NCBI GenBank assembly: GCA_963758945.1
Contig: CAVWXY010000010.1
Location: forward strand, 62,001-126,000
Reading direction: 5' to 3'
DNA length: 64,000 nt
DNA from: VAZQ01 sp963758945
GTDB taxonomy: Bacteria > Pseudomonadota > Alphaproteobacteria > Rhizobiales > Xanthobacteraceae
In this document: positions 1-7,200 of the stretch, in pieces
Numbering within the stretch: the first letter of the stretch is position 1
Layout: every line of letters begins with the position of its first letter
The notes under the pieces: generated by a model
What the model was told of the DNA's origin: nothing
Databases searched by the model: none
The model's input: the letters and a program-made list of their open reading frames with translations, nothing else
Position numbers and translations under genes: made by a program

Positions 1-361
1 TCGGCACACCGTCAAGGCGTGGCCTGGCAACGCCGGAGCCAGACGCAAGCCAAGCGCGACGGCCAGCCTTGACGTCCCCCTGCGCGCGGCGCCTGAGCAC
101 CAGCGCAGGCCGGGACGAAGGAACGACCGCACGGCACAAACAAAGGAACTGCAAACGATTTAAGGAGAGATTGATGACGTAGCCCTTAACCTGTTTCCCG
201 CCGAGGTCTGCGAGAGGATGAGATGAGATGGAGGATTGGTCTTCCCAGCGCATGCGAACACTGGTGACCCGACTGGCCCGGTCGAGGCCTGTCCGATAAT
301 GAGATCGCAGGCGCGCTGATATCCATGATGGTCGGGAGCCACAACGAGCTCCAATCAGAGA
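1..361. other. Flank left of the IS3 element; no gene recognised
   Basis: Only short open frames are present (up to about 73 codons on the minus strand) and none resembles a known protein. The stretch ends at the 3-bp target duplication of the IS3 element. It continues on the other side of that element (1684-1855), so it was one piece before insertion. It may be decayed mobile DNA, but I cannot name the family. Confidence 0.4.
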
Positions 362-364
362 CCG

Positions 365-390
365 TGAACCGCCCCGGGATTGCCGGAGGC
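365..390 (+). repeat. IS3 left terminal inverted repeat
   Basis: Begins TGAACCGCCCCGGGATTGCC; pairs with 1658-1683 at 23 of 26 positions. This end lies downstream of OrfB. Confidence 0.88.
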
Positions 391-403
391 CGTTTCGTTT
401 GAG

Positions 404-1306
404 TCACGCCGCCATGGCTGGCTTTTCCAGTATGGCGTAGTAGCGCTCCTCGGCTTCGGCTGGCGGGATGTTGCCGATCGGCTCCAATAGCCGGCGGTTA
501 TTGAACCAGTCCACCCATTCCAGCGTGGCGTATTCGACGTTGTCGAACGACCGCCATGGCCCACGCCGATGGATGACCTCGGTCTTGAACAGGCCGATCA
601 CTGTTTCGGCGAGCGCGTTGTCGTAGGAATCTCCGACACTGCCGACCGAAGGCTCGATACCCGCCTTGGCGAGCCGCTCGCTGTATTTAATCGAGATGTA
701 CTGGACACCGCGATCGGAATGATGGACCAAGCCGCCTTCGACCGGCCGACGGGCATGAAGCGCCTGCTCCAGTGCGTCGAGGACAAAGCCCGCCGAAGCG
801 GTGCGGCTGGCCCGCCAGCCCACGATCCGTCGAGCGTAGACGTCGATAACGAACGCGACATAAACGAAGCCGCTCCAGGTGGCGACGTAGGTGAAATCGG
901 AGACCCAGAGCTTGTTCGGCCTGTCAGCGGCGAATTGCCTATTCACCTTGTCCAGCGGACACGGCGTCGCCTTGTCGTTGATCGTCGTCTTCATCCGCTT
1001 CCCTCGGACAACGCCTTGCAAGCCCATGGCTTTCATCAGCCGCGCCACGGTGCACCGAGCGACGTCGACGCCTTCGCGCATCAACTGCCTCCAGACCTTG
1101 CGAACGCCATAGACACCGAAGTTCTCCTCGAACACCCGCCGGATGTAAACCGACAGCTCGCCATCCCGCTTGGCCCGCCGCGGCAGGCGACCCGGATCGG
1201 CTTTCCGGCGGGCGTGTTCGTACCAGGTTGACGGGGCGATCTGCAGAACCCTGCACATCGGCTCGACCCCGAACTCGCGCGTGTGGGCTTCCACGAAGCC
1301 GATCAC
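404..1306 (-). CDS. IS3-family transposase OrfB (DDE integrase)
   Basis: This 300-residue protein is the catalytic half of an IS3 transposase. An N-terminal HTH_21-like segment (about residues 45-110) precedes an rve integrase core. The catalytic triad is D137 (in VSDFTYV), D198 (in HHSDRGVQY) and E234 (in ALAETVIG), with 35 residues between the last two, as expected for IS3. The frame opens with GTG inside the last codons of OrfA and the two overlap by 4 bp. The product is therefore made by re-initiation or, as usual in this family, as an OrfAB fusion after a -1 frameshift. No disabling change is seen. Confidence 0.93.
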   Translation of the reverse strand: MIGFVEAHTREFGVEPMCRVLQIAPSTWYEHARRKADPGRLPRRAKRDGELSVYIRRVFEENFGVYGVRKVWRQLMREGVDVARCTVARLMKAMGLQGVVRGKRMKTTINDKATPCPLDKVNRQFAADRPNKLWVSDFTYVATWSGFVYVAFVIDVYARRIVGWRASRTASAGFVLDALEQALHARRPVEGGLVHHSDRGVQYISIKYSERLAKAGIEPSVGSVGDSYDNALAETVIGLFKTEVIHRRGPWRSFDNVEYATLEWVDWFNNRRLLEPIGNIPPAEAEERYYAILEKPAMAA

Positions 1307-1632
1307 TTCTTGAACGGGCGGTCGAGCTCCGCCGCCGCGAAATAAGCTGAGGCTTTCCGTAAGATCTCGTTCGCCTGACGAAGCTCACGGACCTCGCGCT
1401 CGAGCGCCTTGATCCGCTCGCGTTCGTCCGTCGTCAGACCCGGTCGCTTGCCCTCGTCGCGCTCAGCTTGGCGAACCCAACTGCGAAGCGTCTCGGGATT
1501 GCAGCCGATCTTGCTCGCGATCGACGTGATCGTGGCCCACTGCGAGGTGTGCTCAGTCTGGTGATCAAACACCATCCGCACCGCTCGCTCGCGGACCTCA
1601 GGTGAAAACTTGTTGCTCGTCTGCTTCGTCAT
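1303..1632 (-). CDS. IS3-family transposase OrfA (HTH_Tnp_1)
   Basis: This 109-residue DNA-binding subunit recognises the IS ends. Residues about 5-60 match the HTH_Tnp_1 pattern (SPEVRERAVRMV, then GCNPETLRSWVRQAE). A leucine-zipper-like coiled coil follows (ERIKALEREVRELRQANEIL) and would mediate OrfA/OrfAB oligomers. The ATG at 1632 was chosen because GGGAG lies just upstream; a GTG three codons earlier is possible. The 3' end overlaps OrfB by 4 bp. Confidence 0.92.
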   Translation of the reverse strand: MTKQTSNKFSPEVRERAVRMVFDHQTEHTSQWATITSIASKIGCNPETLRSWVRQAERDEGKRPGLTTDERERIKALEREVRELRQANEILRKASAYFAAAELDRPFKK

Positions 1633-1657
1633 GGCTCCCACTTTCTCAGAAGTTGGA

Positions 1658-1683
1658 GCCTCCGAAAATCCCGGTGCGGTTCA
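1658..1683 (-). repeat. IS3 right terminal inverted repeat
   Basis: On the minus strand it begins TGAACCGCACCGGGATTTTC, matching the left end. It lies just upstream of OrfA and would contain or flank its promoter. Confidence 0.88.
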
Positions 1684-1855
1684 CCGGATACATTGATGCA
1701 AGACCGCACATCCGCCAGATCGAGGAAACCTCTTGCAACGCACGGCCGTGGGTCAAACCCGAACCACCTCCCTGGGGATCGCATGTCCGCTTCCACCGGC
1801 TGCAGACATGTCCGCGAAGGCAGTCCGTTGGGCAAGCTGCGCAATTCTGCTTAGA

Positions 1856-1881
1856 TGCGTTAGCTAAAACTTAATCTGACA
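1856..1881 (+). repeat. IS481 left terminal inverted repeat
   Basis: Reads TGCGTTAGCTAAAACTTAAT then CTGACA. It pairs with 3060-3086 with a few mismatches and one single-base indel. Preceded by target duplication GCTTAGA. Confidence 0.85.
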
Positions 1882-1981
1882 TGGGTGTCCTGGTTTCCCC
1901 GCAGCGAATCGCAAGCCGAGGCGGGGCACGGAGCGGTCGGGGTGGCGAAGCGCCCCGCCTCGGCGATTGGAGGACACCATC

Positions 1982-3016
1982 ATGACGACTGAACAGAAGA
2001 TCATCCGAGCCAAGGTTGGACTGCTCGAGCTTGCCAAGCAGCTCGGCAACGTCAGCCAAGCCTGCAAGATCATGGGTTACAGCCGGGATAGCTTCTACCG
2101 GTTCAAGGAACTCCACGACACCGGCGGCGAGCTGGCGTTGCAGGAGATCAGCCGCAAGAAGCCTGTGCTGAAGAACCGGGTGCCGCAGGAGGTCGAAGAC
2201 GCCATCGTTGCGCTCGCCATTGAGCAGCCGGCCTTCGGCCAAGTCCGCATCGCCAACGAATTGAGAAAACGTGGGCTTACGGTCTCTCCCGCCGGCGTGC
2301 GCTGCGTGTGGCTGCGTCACGACCTGGAGACCATGAAGAAACGGCTCAAAGCGCTGGAAGCCAAGAGCGCCCAGGAGGGCCTGGTGCTGACCGAGGCGCA
2401 GGTCGTCGCGTTGGAAAAGGCCAAGACCGAGAAGGAAGCCCATGGCGAGTTCGAGAGCGAGCATCCGGGCTACTGCGGCGCCCAGGATACGTTCTATGTC
2501 GGCAATCTAAAGGGCGTTGGGCGGGTCTACCAGCAGACCTTCATCGACACCTACGCCAAGGTCGCTTGCGCCAAGCTCTACGATCGCAAGACGCCGATCA
2601 CAGCGGCTGATCTGCTGAACGACCGGGTGATTCCCTTCTTCGATAGCCATGACGTCAAGCTGCTGCGGGTATTGACCGACCGCGGTAGCGAGTACTGCGG
2701 CAATCCGGAGCGGCACGAGTACGAGCTCTATCTCGCGGTCGAGGACATCGATCACTCGCGCACCAAAACCAAGAGCCCGCAGACCAACGGCATCTGCGAG
2801 CGCTTCCACAAAACCGTGCTGAACGAGTTCTACCGTGTCGCGTTCCGCAAAAAGGTGTATCGTTCAATCGATGAGCTGCAGGCCGATCTCGATGGATGGA
2901 TTCGCGGATACAACGAGGCGAGACCACATCAAGGCCGCTGGTGCTTCGGCAAAACACCGATGCAGACATTCGTTGATGCAATGCCGATGACGAAGGAGAA
3001 GATGATCGCAGCCTAA
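1982..3016 (+). CDS. IS481-family transposase
   Basis: This 344-residue DDE transposase has a helix-turn-helix N-terminus (NVSQACKIMGYSRDSFYRF) and a charged linker (ETMKKRLKALEAK). A retroviral-type integrase core follows, with catalytic D169 (in GAQDTFYVG), D233 (in LTDRGSEYCG) and E273 (in TNGICERFHKT). The C-terminus has the family's YNEARPHQGRWCFGKTPMQT motif. TTGGAGGA at 1967-1974 is a good ribosome-binding site and selects the ATG at 1982 over the upstream TTG. The gene is complete and fills the element between its inverted repeats. Confidence 0.95.
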   Translation: MTTEQKIIRAKVGLLELAKQLGNVSQACKIMGYSRDSFYRFKELHDTGGELALQEISRKKPVLKNRVPQEVEDAIVALAIEQPAFGQVRIANELRKRGLTVSPAGVRCVWLRHDLETMKKRLKALEAKSAQEGLVLTEAQVVALEKAKTEKEAHGEFESEHPGYCGAQDTFYVGNLKGVGRVYQQTFIDTYAKVACAKLYDRKTPITAADLLNDRVIPFFDSHDVKLLRVLTDRGSEYCGNPERHEYELYLAVEDIDHSRTKTKSPQTNGICERFHKTVLNEFYRVAFRKKVYRSIDELQADLDGWIRGYNEARPHQGRWCFGKTPMQTFVDAMPMTKEKMIAA

Positions 3017-3059
3017 CGGCATCGGACACCAAAACCCGATCGCTCAACCAGGCACAGTC

Positions 3060-3086
3060 TGTCAGATCGAAGTCTCGGCTAATACA
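3060..3086 (-). repeat. IS481 right terminal inverted repeat
   Basis: On the plus strand it begins TGTCAGATCGAAGTCTCGGC and ends TACA. Followed directly by the second GCTTAGA target copy. Confidence 0.85.
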
Positions 3087-3088
3087 GC

Positions 3089-3271
3089 TTAGATCCAGTA
3101 CCTCGACCACTCCGACAACACGAGCTCCAGCGCCTCGGCGACCTGCCGATCCGAAGGCAGGTCGTCGGCGATCAAGCCTGACTGGTGCAGCCACCGCCGG
3201 CGGCGCGCGTGCGGCACCTGGCCGGCGGCGCGGGCGAGGCGGGCAAGGGCGGCGTCATTGAGCGCGATCAT
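3089..3271 (-). CDS. Small prophage protein, 60 aa, unknown
   Basis: The 60-residue product begins MIALNDAALARLARAAGQ, is Arg/Leu-rich and predicted mostly helical. I do not recognise it. Its start overlaps the end of the 130-residue gene by 17 bp, as in a coupled operon behind the terminase small subunit. Its TAA stop (3089-3091) lies within the 7-bp target duplication of the IS481 element, so the insertion left the frame intact. In related prophages this slot often precedes the large terminase, which is not present here. Confidence 0.55.
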   Translation of the reverse strand: MIALNDAALARLARAAGQVPHARRRRWLHQSGLIADDLPSDRQVAEALELVLSEWSRYWI

Positions 3272-3647
3272 GGCGCGGCCCCTTCCGCGTCCGCGAGTTC
3301 TCGCGCGAAGCCGCTTCCAGCAGGCGCCACATGGCACGGCCTTCCTCGTTGGGCACCCAATGCTCCCACATGTAACTTCCCTCGGGCCAGTAGTTGGTGT
3401 CGGCGACCGGGTTGACAAAGGCCGGCCATTGCCAAGGCTTGAGCCCCAGCTCGTCGTGCAGGTCGCTGTGGAGATTCCACCAACGTCTGCAGCCGTTGCA
3501 CTCCTGGCGCTTCCAGTATTGATCGGGGGCCCAGTCGCGCGGTGCACAGGTGCACCTGATTCTTTCCATCGCGCGGAAAAGACTAATTGCGCGCGCTGAA
3601 ATTCGTGCCCGCGGGGGGCGGCCAATCGGGGTGCGCGTGGTCGGCAT
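3255..3647 (-). CDS. Prophage protein downstream of terminase small subunit, unknown
   Basis: This 130-residue protein has cysteines in the segments RCTCAPRD and RQECNGCRRWW and a Trp-rich body (KPWQWPAF, NYWPEGSYMWEHW). The Cys spacing could bind a metal, but no known family is assigned. The ATG at 3647 follows the TGA of the terminase gene by one base (TGA-C-ATG), suggesting translational coupling. A later in-frame ATG at 3569 (MERIRCTC) is an alternative start. Position next to TerS suggests a packaging or morphogenesis-related role, but this is inference. Confidence 0.6.
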   Translation of the reverse strand: MPTTRTPIGRPPRARISARAISLFRAMERIRCTCAPRDWAPDQYWKRQECNGCRRWWNLHSDLHDELGLKPWQWPAFVNPVADTNYWPEGSYMWEHWVPNEEGRAMWRLLEAASRENSRTRKGPRHDRAQ

Positions 3648-3648
3648 G

Positions 3649-4011
3649 TCACCATCCCCCAGGCGGGCGGCCGATTGGACGGACCGGCTCCAAATTCAGT
3701 CCTAATCGTTGCAACGTGCGGGTTACAAAAGCCCGGTTCTGCAGTTCGGCCTTGAGCCCAGGATGCTCTTTGAGGCCGGTGCGGGTCGAGATCAGCGCGC
3801 CGTCTCTGTCGATTGTCTCACGCAAGCTCACAGCCCGATCGGTTGCCTCGGCGGCCAGCAACAACAACTCGACGCCACCGGCGTCGGAGATCTCGTATTC
3901 GGTCATGATCCGGTCCCATAACGACCGCCCGGCTTCACCGAGCGTGCGCGGCGGTTCGAGCGCGATGGCGCCCTGATCGCCGACCAGAGTCAGCGGTGGT
4001 TTTTTCGCCAT
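3649..4011 (-). CDS. Phage terminase small subunit, P27-like
   Basis: The 120-residue product starts MAKKPPLTLV. It carries the pattern of P27-type small terminases: an acidic helix (SLWDRIMTEYEI), a central all-helical region (LLLAAEATDRAVSLRETI), then a HPGLKAELQNRAFVTRTLQR segment with the typical RLGLNLEP end. Small terminases recognise phage DNA and load the large terminase at the start of packaging. AAGGAG sits 6 bp before the ATG at 4011; the open frame upstream of it lacks such a site. It is followed by two coupled small genes. Confidence 0.72.
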   Translation of the reverse strand: MAKKPPLTLVGDQGAIALEPPRTLGEAGRSLWDRIMTEYEISDAGGVELLLLAAEATDRAVSLRETIDRDGALISTRTGLKEHPGLKAELQNRAFVTRTLQRLGLNLEPVRPIGRPPGGW

Positions 4012-4186
4012 GAAATTTTTCTCCTTAATGTTTTGCTCAGTTACGTGAAACGTGAGTTGGCGCAGCGGTATAAAGATCGGTGAGTCGTGTTTTTTTCCTA
4101 ATCCCACCTCGCCCTGATGTTACCACTCTCACGCTGTGGCCCGAGTCGTGTCGAGTATATCCCCAACCACGGCAGCTTTGATCCGA

Positions 4187-4900
4187 TCACATTGACGCAT
4201 TCATTTGAAGCGTACGATCCAAACTACCACCGCACGGCCCGTCGACAATCATCTCACGCTCACAGTCGATGCAGGCGACGCGCGCCGTCGGCTTGTTGCT
4301 CCACACTGCCAACCCGCAATCGGGGCACTCGTGTTTGATTTTCTGCTTGCGCGGCTTGCCTTCCCGCTCGCCTGCGATGTCCTGGTAAAGCGCATCGGGA
4401 TCGAAGGGCAGCTCGGCAACGGCGCGCGCGAACGGACCACCGGGAATGATGTAGTGCGTCACGCGCTGTCCGGTGCGACGTCCACCGGGCTGGCCTGTGG
4501 TGCTCGGCATCAAACCCATCGCCTCCATCCAATCGCCCCATTGCTTGTTGTGATAGTTGCGACGTGAAGGCTTGCCCTCATGGTGTTGCCGCTGGTGCAC
4601 CATCTCGTGTGCGAGAGTCGACAACACCATGTCAGGCGAGCGTGTTCTGAAATGCATGGAATTCATCGCGATCTCGTCCCAGAGCCGATCGTCGCCGCCT
4701 TGAAAACGCTCGAACGCGAAGTACCCGTTCGCGCCGCGTCTTCTTTGCATTGTCAGCATGACGCCCGGCAATCGCCCGCCGAAGAACCGCTTGTTGAGAT
4801 AATTGTAAGCCTTATGCAACGCCGAATATGCGTGCTGAGTCGGATCAATCTGCTTCTTGCGAGCCCTCACAGGCTTTGCAACTCGACGGGGCTTTGCCAT
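4187..4900 (-). CDS. SprT-like zinc metalloprotein
   Basis: This 237-residue protein has the SprT-like zincin signature HEMVH at residues 98-102, with Glu99 as the catalytic base and H117 (NYHNKQWG) as a likely third ligand. A C-terminal zinc ribbon contains C192, C195, C210 and C213 (CPDCG and CIDCE). SprT/Spartan-like proteins cleave proteins crosslinked to DNA; in phages the role is unproven. AAGGAGGT precedes the ATG at 4900. The frame remains open to 5002, but that extension only translates the palindrome array and is rejected. Transcribed between the winged-helix gene and the terminase gene, with an operator-like array directly upstream. Confidence 0.82.
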   Translation of the reverse strand: MAKPRRVAKPVRARKKQIDPTQHAYSALHKAYNYLNKRFFGGRLPGVMLTMQRRRGANGYFAFERFQGGDDRLWDEIAMNSMHFRTRSPDMVLSTLAHEMVHQRQHHEGKPSRRNYHNKQWGDWMEAMGLMPSTTGQPGGRRTGQRVTHYIIPGGPFARAVAELPFDPDALYQDIAGEREGKPRKQKIKHECPDCGLAVWSNKPTARVACIDCEREMIVDGPCGGSLDRTLQMNASM

Positions 4901-4952
4901 TGGTACCTCCTTCTGTTTTGTACCGTACGCTCCAAAATTGATCCTCGTAGGG

Positions 4953-5012
4953 TGTTTCATCGGTGAAACAGGGTGTTTCATGGGTGAAACAACTTGTTTC
5001 ATCGGTGAAACA
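4953..5012. promoter_or_regulatory. Three parS-like palindromes at exact 21-bp period
   Basis: Three 18-bp palindromes start at 4953, 4974 and 4995. Copies 1 and 3 read TGTTTCATCGGTGAAACA and copy 2 reads TGTTTCATGGGTGAAACA. The 3-bp spacers (GGG, ACT) give a 21-bp period, two helical turns, so bound dimers would line up on one face. The 7-bp arms equal those of the canonical parS site, but the centre has 4 bases rather than 2. Located 53 bp upstream of the SprT-like gene, so likely an operator or nucleation site; the protein that binds is unknown. Confidence 0.8.
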
Positions 5013-5041
5013 CAGGGTCCTATTCTCTTTCTTTATGTTCT

Positions 5042-5395
5042 TTAGTAGAGAACATAAACTCTATAGGCTTGCTGCTTCCCATCTCGTTTGAACCGGATCA
5101 GACCCAACTTCACTAACTCTCTTGCCGCTCTCATTTTGGTGGCACGTGACATCTTCGCCACCGCGTTGGACAACACGATTTCACCGCCTACGTGTTTGCG
5201 CTTGTACGCTTCGAATAAAATTGCGAGCGCCAACTGATAGGTACCAACACTTCGGGATTGTCGGAGTGCCTCAACCCATCGAAGAGGAAACTGAACCCAG
5301 TCTGCTTTAAACGGCGCGCGCTTCTTTACCGGAGCGACATTGGTGTCGAGCGTTTCGACCGCAATGCGTCGACCATGGCTCCACACGTATCTCAC
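5042..5395 (-). CDS. Winged-helix-like prophage protein
   Basis: The 117-residue product resembles the replication/regulatory winged-helix proteins of phages and plasmids. It has a helical segment (YQLALAILFEAYKRK), a polar patch (IVLSNAVAKMSRATKMRAAR) that fits a recognition helix, and a wing-like end (LGLIRFKRDGKQQAYRVYV). It overlaps the polymerase gene start-to-stop by 4 bp, so the two are co-expressed. It lies just upstream, in transcription order, of the palindrome array and could bind it, which is inference. No exact family was assigned. Confidence 0.6.
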   Translation of the reverse strand: MRYVWSHGRRIAVETLDTNVAPVKKRAPFKADWVQFPLRWVEALRQSRSVGTYQLALAILFEAYKRKHVGGEIVLSNAVAKMSRATKMRAARELVKLGLIRFKRDGKQQAYRVYVLY

Positions 5396-7200
5396 GACGC
5401 GGCTCTTTTCGGTATCGCACCGACAGCTTCAAGCGCAGACATGATGGTGTCCCACATCTGTTGGGCGACTGGACGCTTGTCCCGATAACGAGCACCACCA
5501 ACCAGTTGTTGATCGATATCGACGTCAATCTCGAAACCATCACAGACTTCTCGTCCGGCAGTGCGCATAATCTCGATCGCGTGTGCGATCTGCTCGCGAT
5601 TATCCAGTTCGAGCAGAATGCCGTCGTGGATCAACATGCTGGGGACGAGGTTGGCTTCGCACAGACGCCACGCTGCCAGTCTCAGCATTTCGGCGCCGTT
5701 GCCCTGCATCGGAAAATTGTAGAGCGTCCGTTTGTTTGGGCTCGTTGAGAGACGCAACGGCCAGCCAAAGACAGTTTCGATTTTTCGATCCAACATGGCG
5801 TGCTGCACCATGTCGTCACGCCATTCCCAGAATCTTGGATATGTCCGGCGATGTCGCTCCATAATGGCGGCGGCGATCAGGGGGTGGCGATTCAAACCCT
5901 TTGCCAGCGACGGTACCGACATCCCGTAGTTGATCGCGAGCTGCAGCGACTTCATGCGCTGCCGCATCATTTGATTTTCTTGCTTCCAACGCTTTGCGTC
6001 GTAATCGTTCGAGAGGCCGCAGACCATCGCCAGCGAGTGATAGACGTCGCCGGCGCGGTAAGCGTCCATGAGTGCTCGATCGCCGGAAAGTGCGGCGGCG
6101 ATTCCAACCTCTTGTGTTCTCCAATCGAGATACACGCCGATCTTGTCGGGTGGGAAAACCATGAGTGAGCGCATGGCGGCGTGTGCGTTGAAGAGAGATT
6201 TTGCGTGTGCGTTGCGACCGGTGGCCGTGCAGAACGGAAACAGGCTCGGGCGGTTTCGACCGTCGCGGCCAATCGGAAGCTTGGCGCGAACGATAACGCC
6301 GAGGGAATCCCGCAGCGCGTGGAGCCCTTCGATCCCGGGGATGAAGGACATGAGCCCGAAGGCATCACCACTTATATCAAGTCTTCCGCTTGCAAGGCGG
6401 GGCCACGCCGTCACCCCAGTGTCGACGAGCCATTGCTCAAATCGGACGTAGCTGAATTCGCCGTCCGGAATGTAGATCGGCGAAGCGCTGCCGTGACTAG
6501 GGTCAAAAGCCCGCAGCAGATAGCGAATGACTGCCGCTTTGTTTTCCTGGATTGCATTCCAGAGCATCATGTCGATCGGCATGCCGCGGGCTTGGATCAG
6601 CGCAACCGATTTCGCAGAGTAGTTCGACCAATGCAGCACACGTGGAACGTTGATTGTCGGGAATCGAGGCGGTTGTCCGCGCAATTGTCGACGCAATAAT
6701 TCCGCCGACGCTCTCACGTCTTCTTCGCAATATTCGAGGACGCGTTCCTTACCGTACTTGCGCCATCGGCCCTCACCGATGTCCTCCGCCGTCTGCGCTT
6801 TGTCGATACGTTCCCAACCTTCAATTCCGTATGCGCGACAAGCGTCGGACAGCCGTTTGCGTGGCCGCTTGCGCGCTTCGTCGGGCTCGTAGGGAAGCAG
6901 GATGTTGCTGGCGGCGAGATAAGCCGTATGAAGATCGTAAATGTGCGTAGGAAATTTCCAGCCGAGTGTTAGGAAGCAGGTCATTTCCGCCCAAGCGGAG
7001 TACGCAACAAATAGCGTGTCGGGTCCAATGTCGAAGGGTGGGTTCTTACCGAAGCCACCACGCCATAACCGAATGGTGCGTACGTGCCGAAGACAACTGT
7101 CCAGCACGTGCGCCACCATGCACAGCACATTCGGGAGATCGCCGTCTGCAATCTCATATTCGAAATCGCAGACGGCAATCGTCGTGAAAAACTTCTTCAC
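5392..7200 (-). CDS. Phage-type family-A DNA polymerase with 3'-5' exonuclease domain
   Basis: The 602-residue protein carries a DnaQ-like exonuclease domain with D12 and E14 (CDFEYE) and an Exo III motif (Y157 and D161 in EYCEEDVRAS). The family-A polymerase core follows: motif A D359 (YLDWRTQE), the O-helix (R413, K417, Y425, G426) and motif C H525-D526 (MLIHDGILLE). Both catalytic aspartates and the O-helix Arg/Lys are kept. Two changes are unusual: the aromatic residue equivalent to E. coli Phe762 is Leu421, and the motif C HDE triad is HDG. There is no 5' nuclease domain. It probably replicates the element's own DNA. Overlaps both neighbours by 4 bp. Confidence 0.88.
   Translation of the reverse strand: MKKFFTTIAVCDFEYEIADGDLPNVLCMVAHVLDSCLRHVRTIRLWRGGFGKNPPFDIGPDTLFVAYSAWAEMTCFLTLGWKFPTHIYDLHTAYLAASNILLPYEPDEARKRPRKRLSDACRAYGIEGWERIDKAQTAEDIGEGRWRKYGKERVLEYCEEDVRASAELLRRQLRGQPPRFPTINVPRVLHWSNYSAKSVALIQARGMPIDMMLWNAIQENKAAVIRYLLRAFDPSHGSASPIYIPDGEFSYVRFEQWLVDTGVTAWPRLASGRLDISGDAFGLMSFIPGIEGLHALRDSLGVIVRAKLPIGRDGRNRPSLFPFCTATGRNAHAKSLFNAHAAMRSLMVFPPDKIGVYLDWRTQEVGIAAALSGDRALMDAYRAGDVYHSLAMVCGLSNDYDAKRWKQENQMMRQRMKSLQLAINYGMSVPSLAKGLNRHPLIAAAIMERHRRTYPRFWEWRDDMVQHAMLDRKIETVFGWPLRLSTSPNKRTLYNFPMQGNGAEMLRLAAWRLCEANLVPSMLIHDGILLELDNREQIAHAIEIMRTAGREVCDGFEIDVDIDQQLVGGARYRDKRPVAQQMWDTIMSALEAVGAIPKRAAS

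Larger units (their letters stand above)
365..1683 (-). mobile_element. Complete IS3-family insertion sequence, 1319 bp
   Basis: Both ends are visible. The left end reads TGAACCGCCCCGGGATTGCC and the right end, on the other strand, TGAACCGCACCGGGATTTTC; over 26 bp they differ at three positions. The element is flanked by the direct repeat CCG (362-364 and 1684-1686), a 3-bp duplication typical of IS3. Inside are the two overlapping frames OrfA and OrfB on the minus strand. Everything needed for transposition appears intact. The subgroup was not determined. Confidence 0.93.
1856..3086 (+). mobile_element. Complete IS481-family insertion sequence, 1231 bp
   Basis: The ends are imperfect inverted repeats of about 26 bp starting TG and ending CA. 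The left reads TGCGTTAGCTAAAACTTAAT and the right, read inward, TGTATTAGCCGAGACTTCGA; both finish ATCTGACA. The element is bracketed by a perfect 7-bp direct repeat GCTTAGA (1849-1855 and 3087-3093). One intact transposase gene lies inside. Inserted 172 bp from the IS3 element, at the very 3' end of the small prophage gene 3089-3271. Confidence 0.92.

Noticed and set aside
1..361. Remnant of a further insertion sequence
   Set aside because: The sequence feels like decayed mobile DNA, but no transposase motif or inverted repeat could be found.
569..1231. 220-codon plus-strand frame within the IS3 element
   Set aside because: It is antisense to the well-supported transposase OrfB and has no protein-like features.
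4901..5002. N-terminal extension of the SprT-like protein with repeated SPMKHPV peptide
   Set aside because: The heptad comes from translating the 21-bp palindrome repeats; a strong ribosome-binding site lies just before the ATG at 4900.
4953..5012. Short CRISPR-like array
   Set aside because: Repeats are palindromes with only 3-bp spacers and there are no cas genes nearby.
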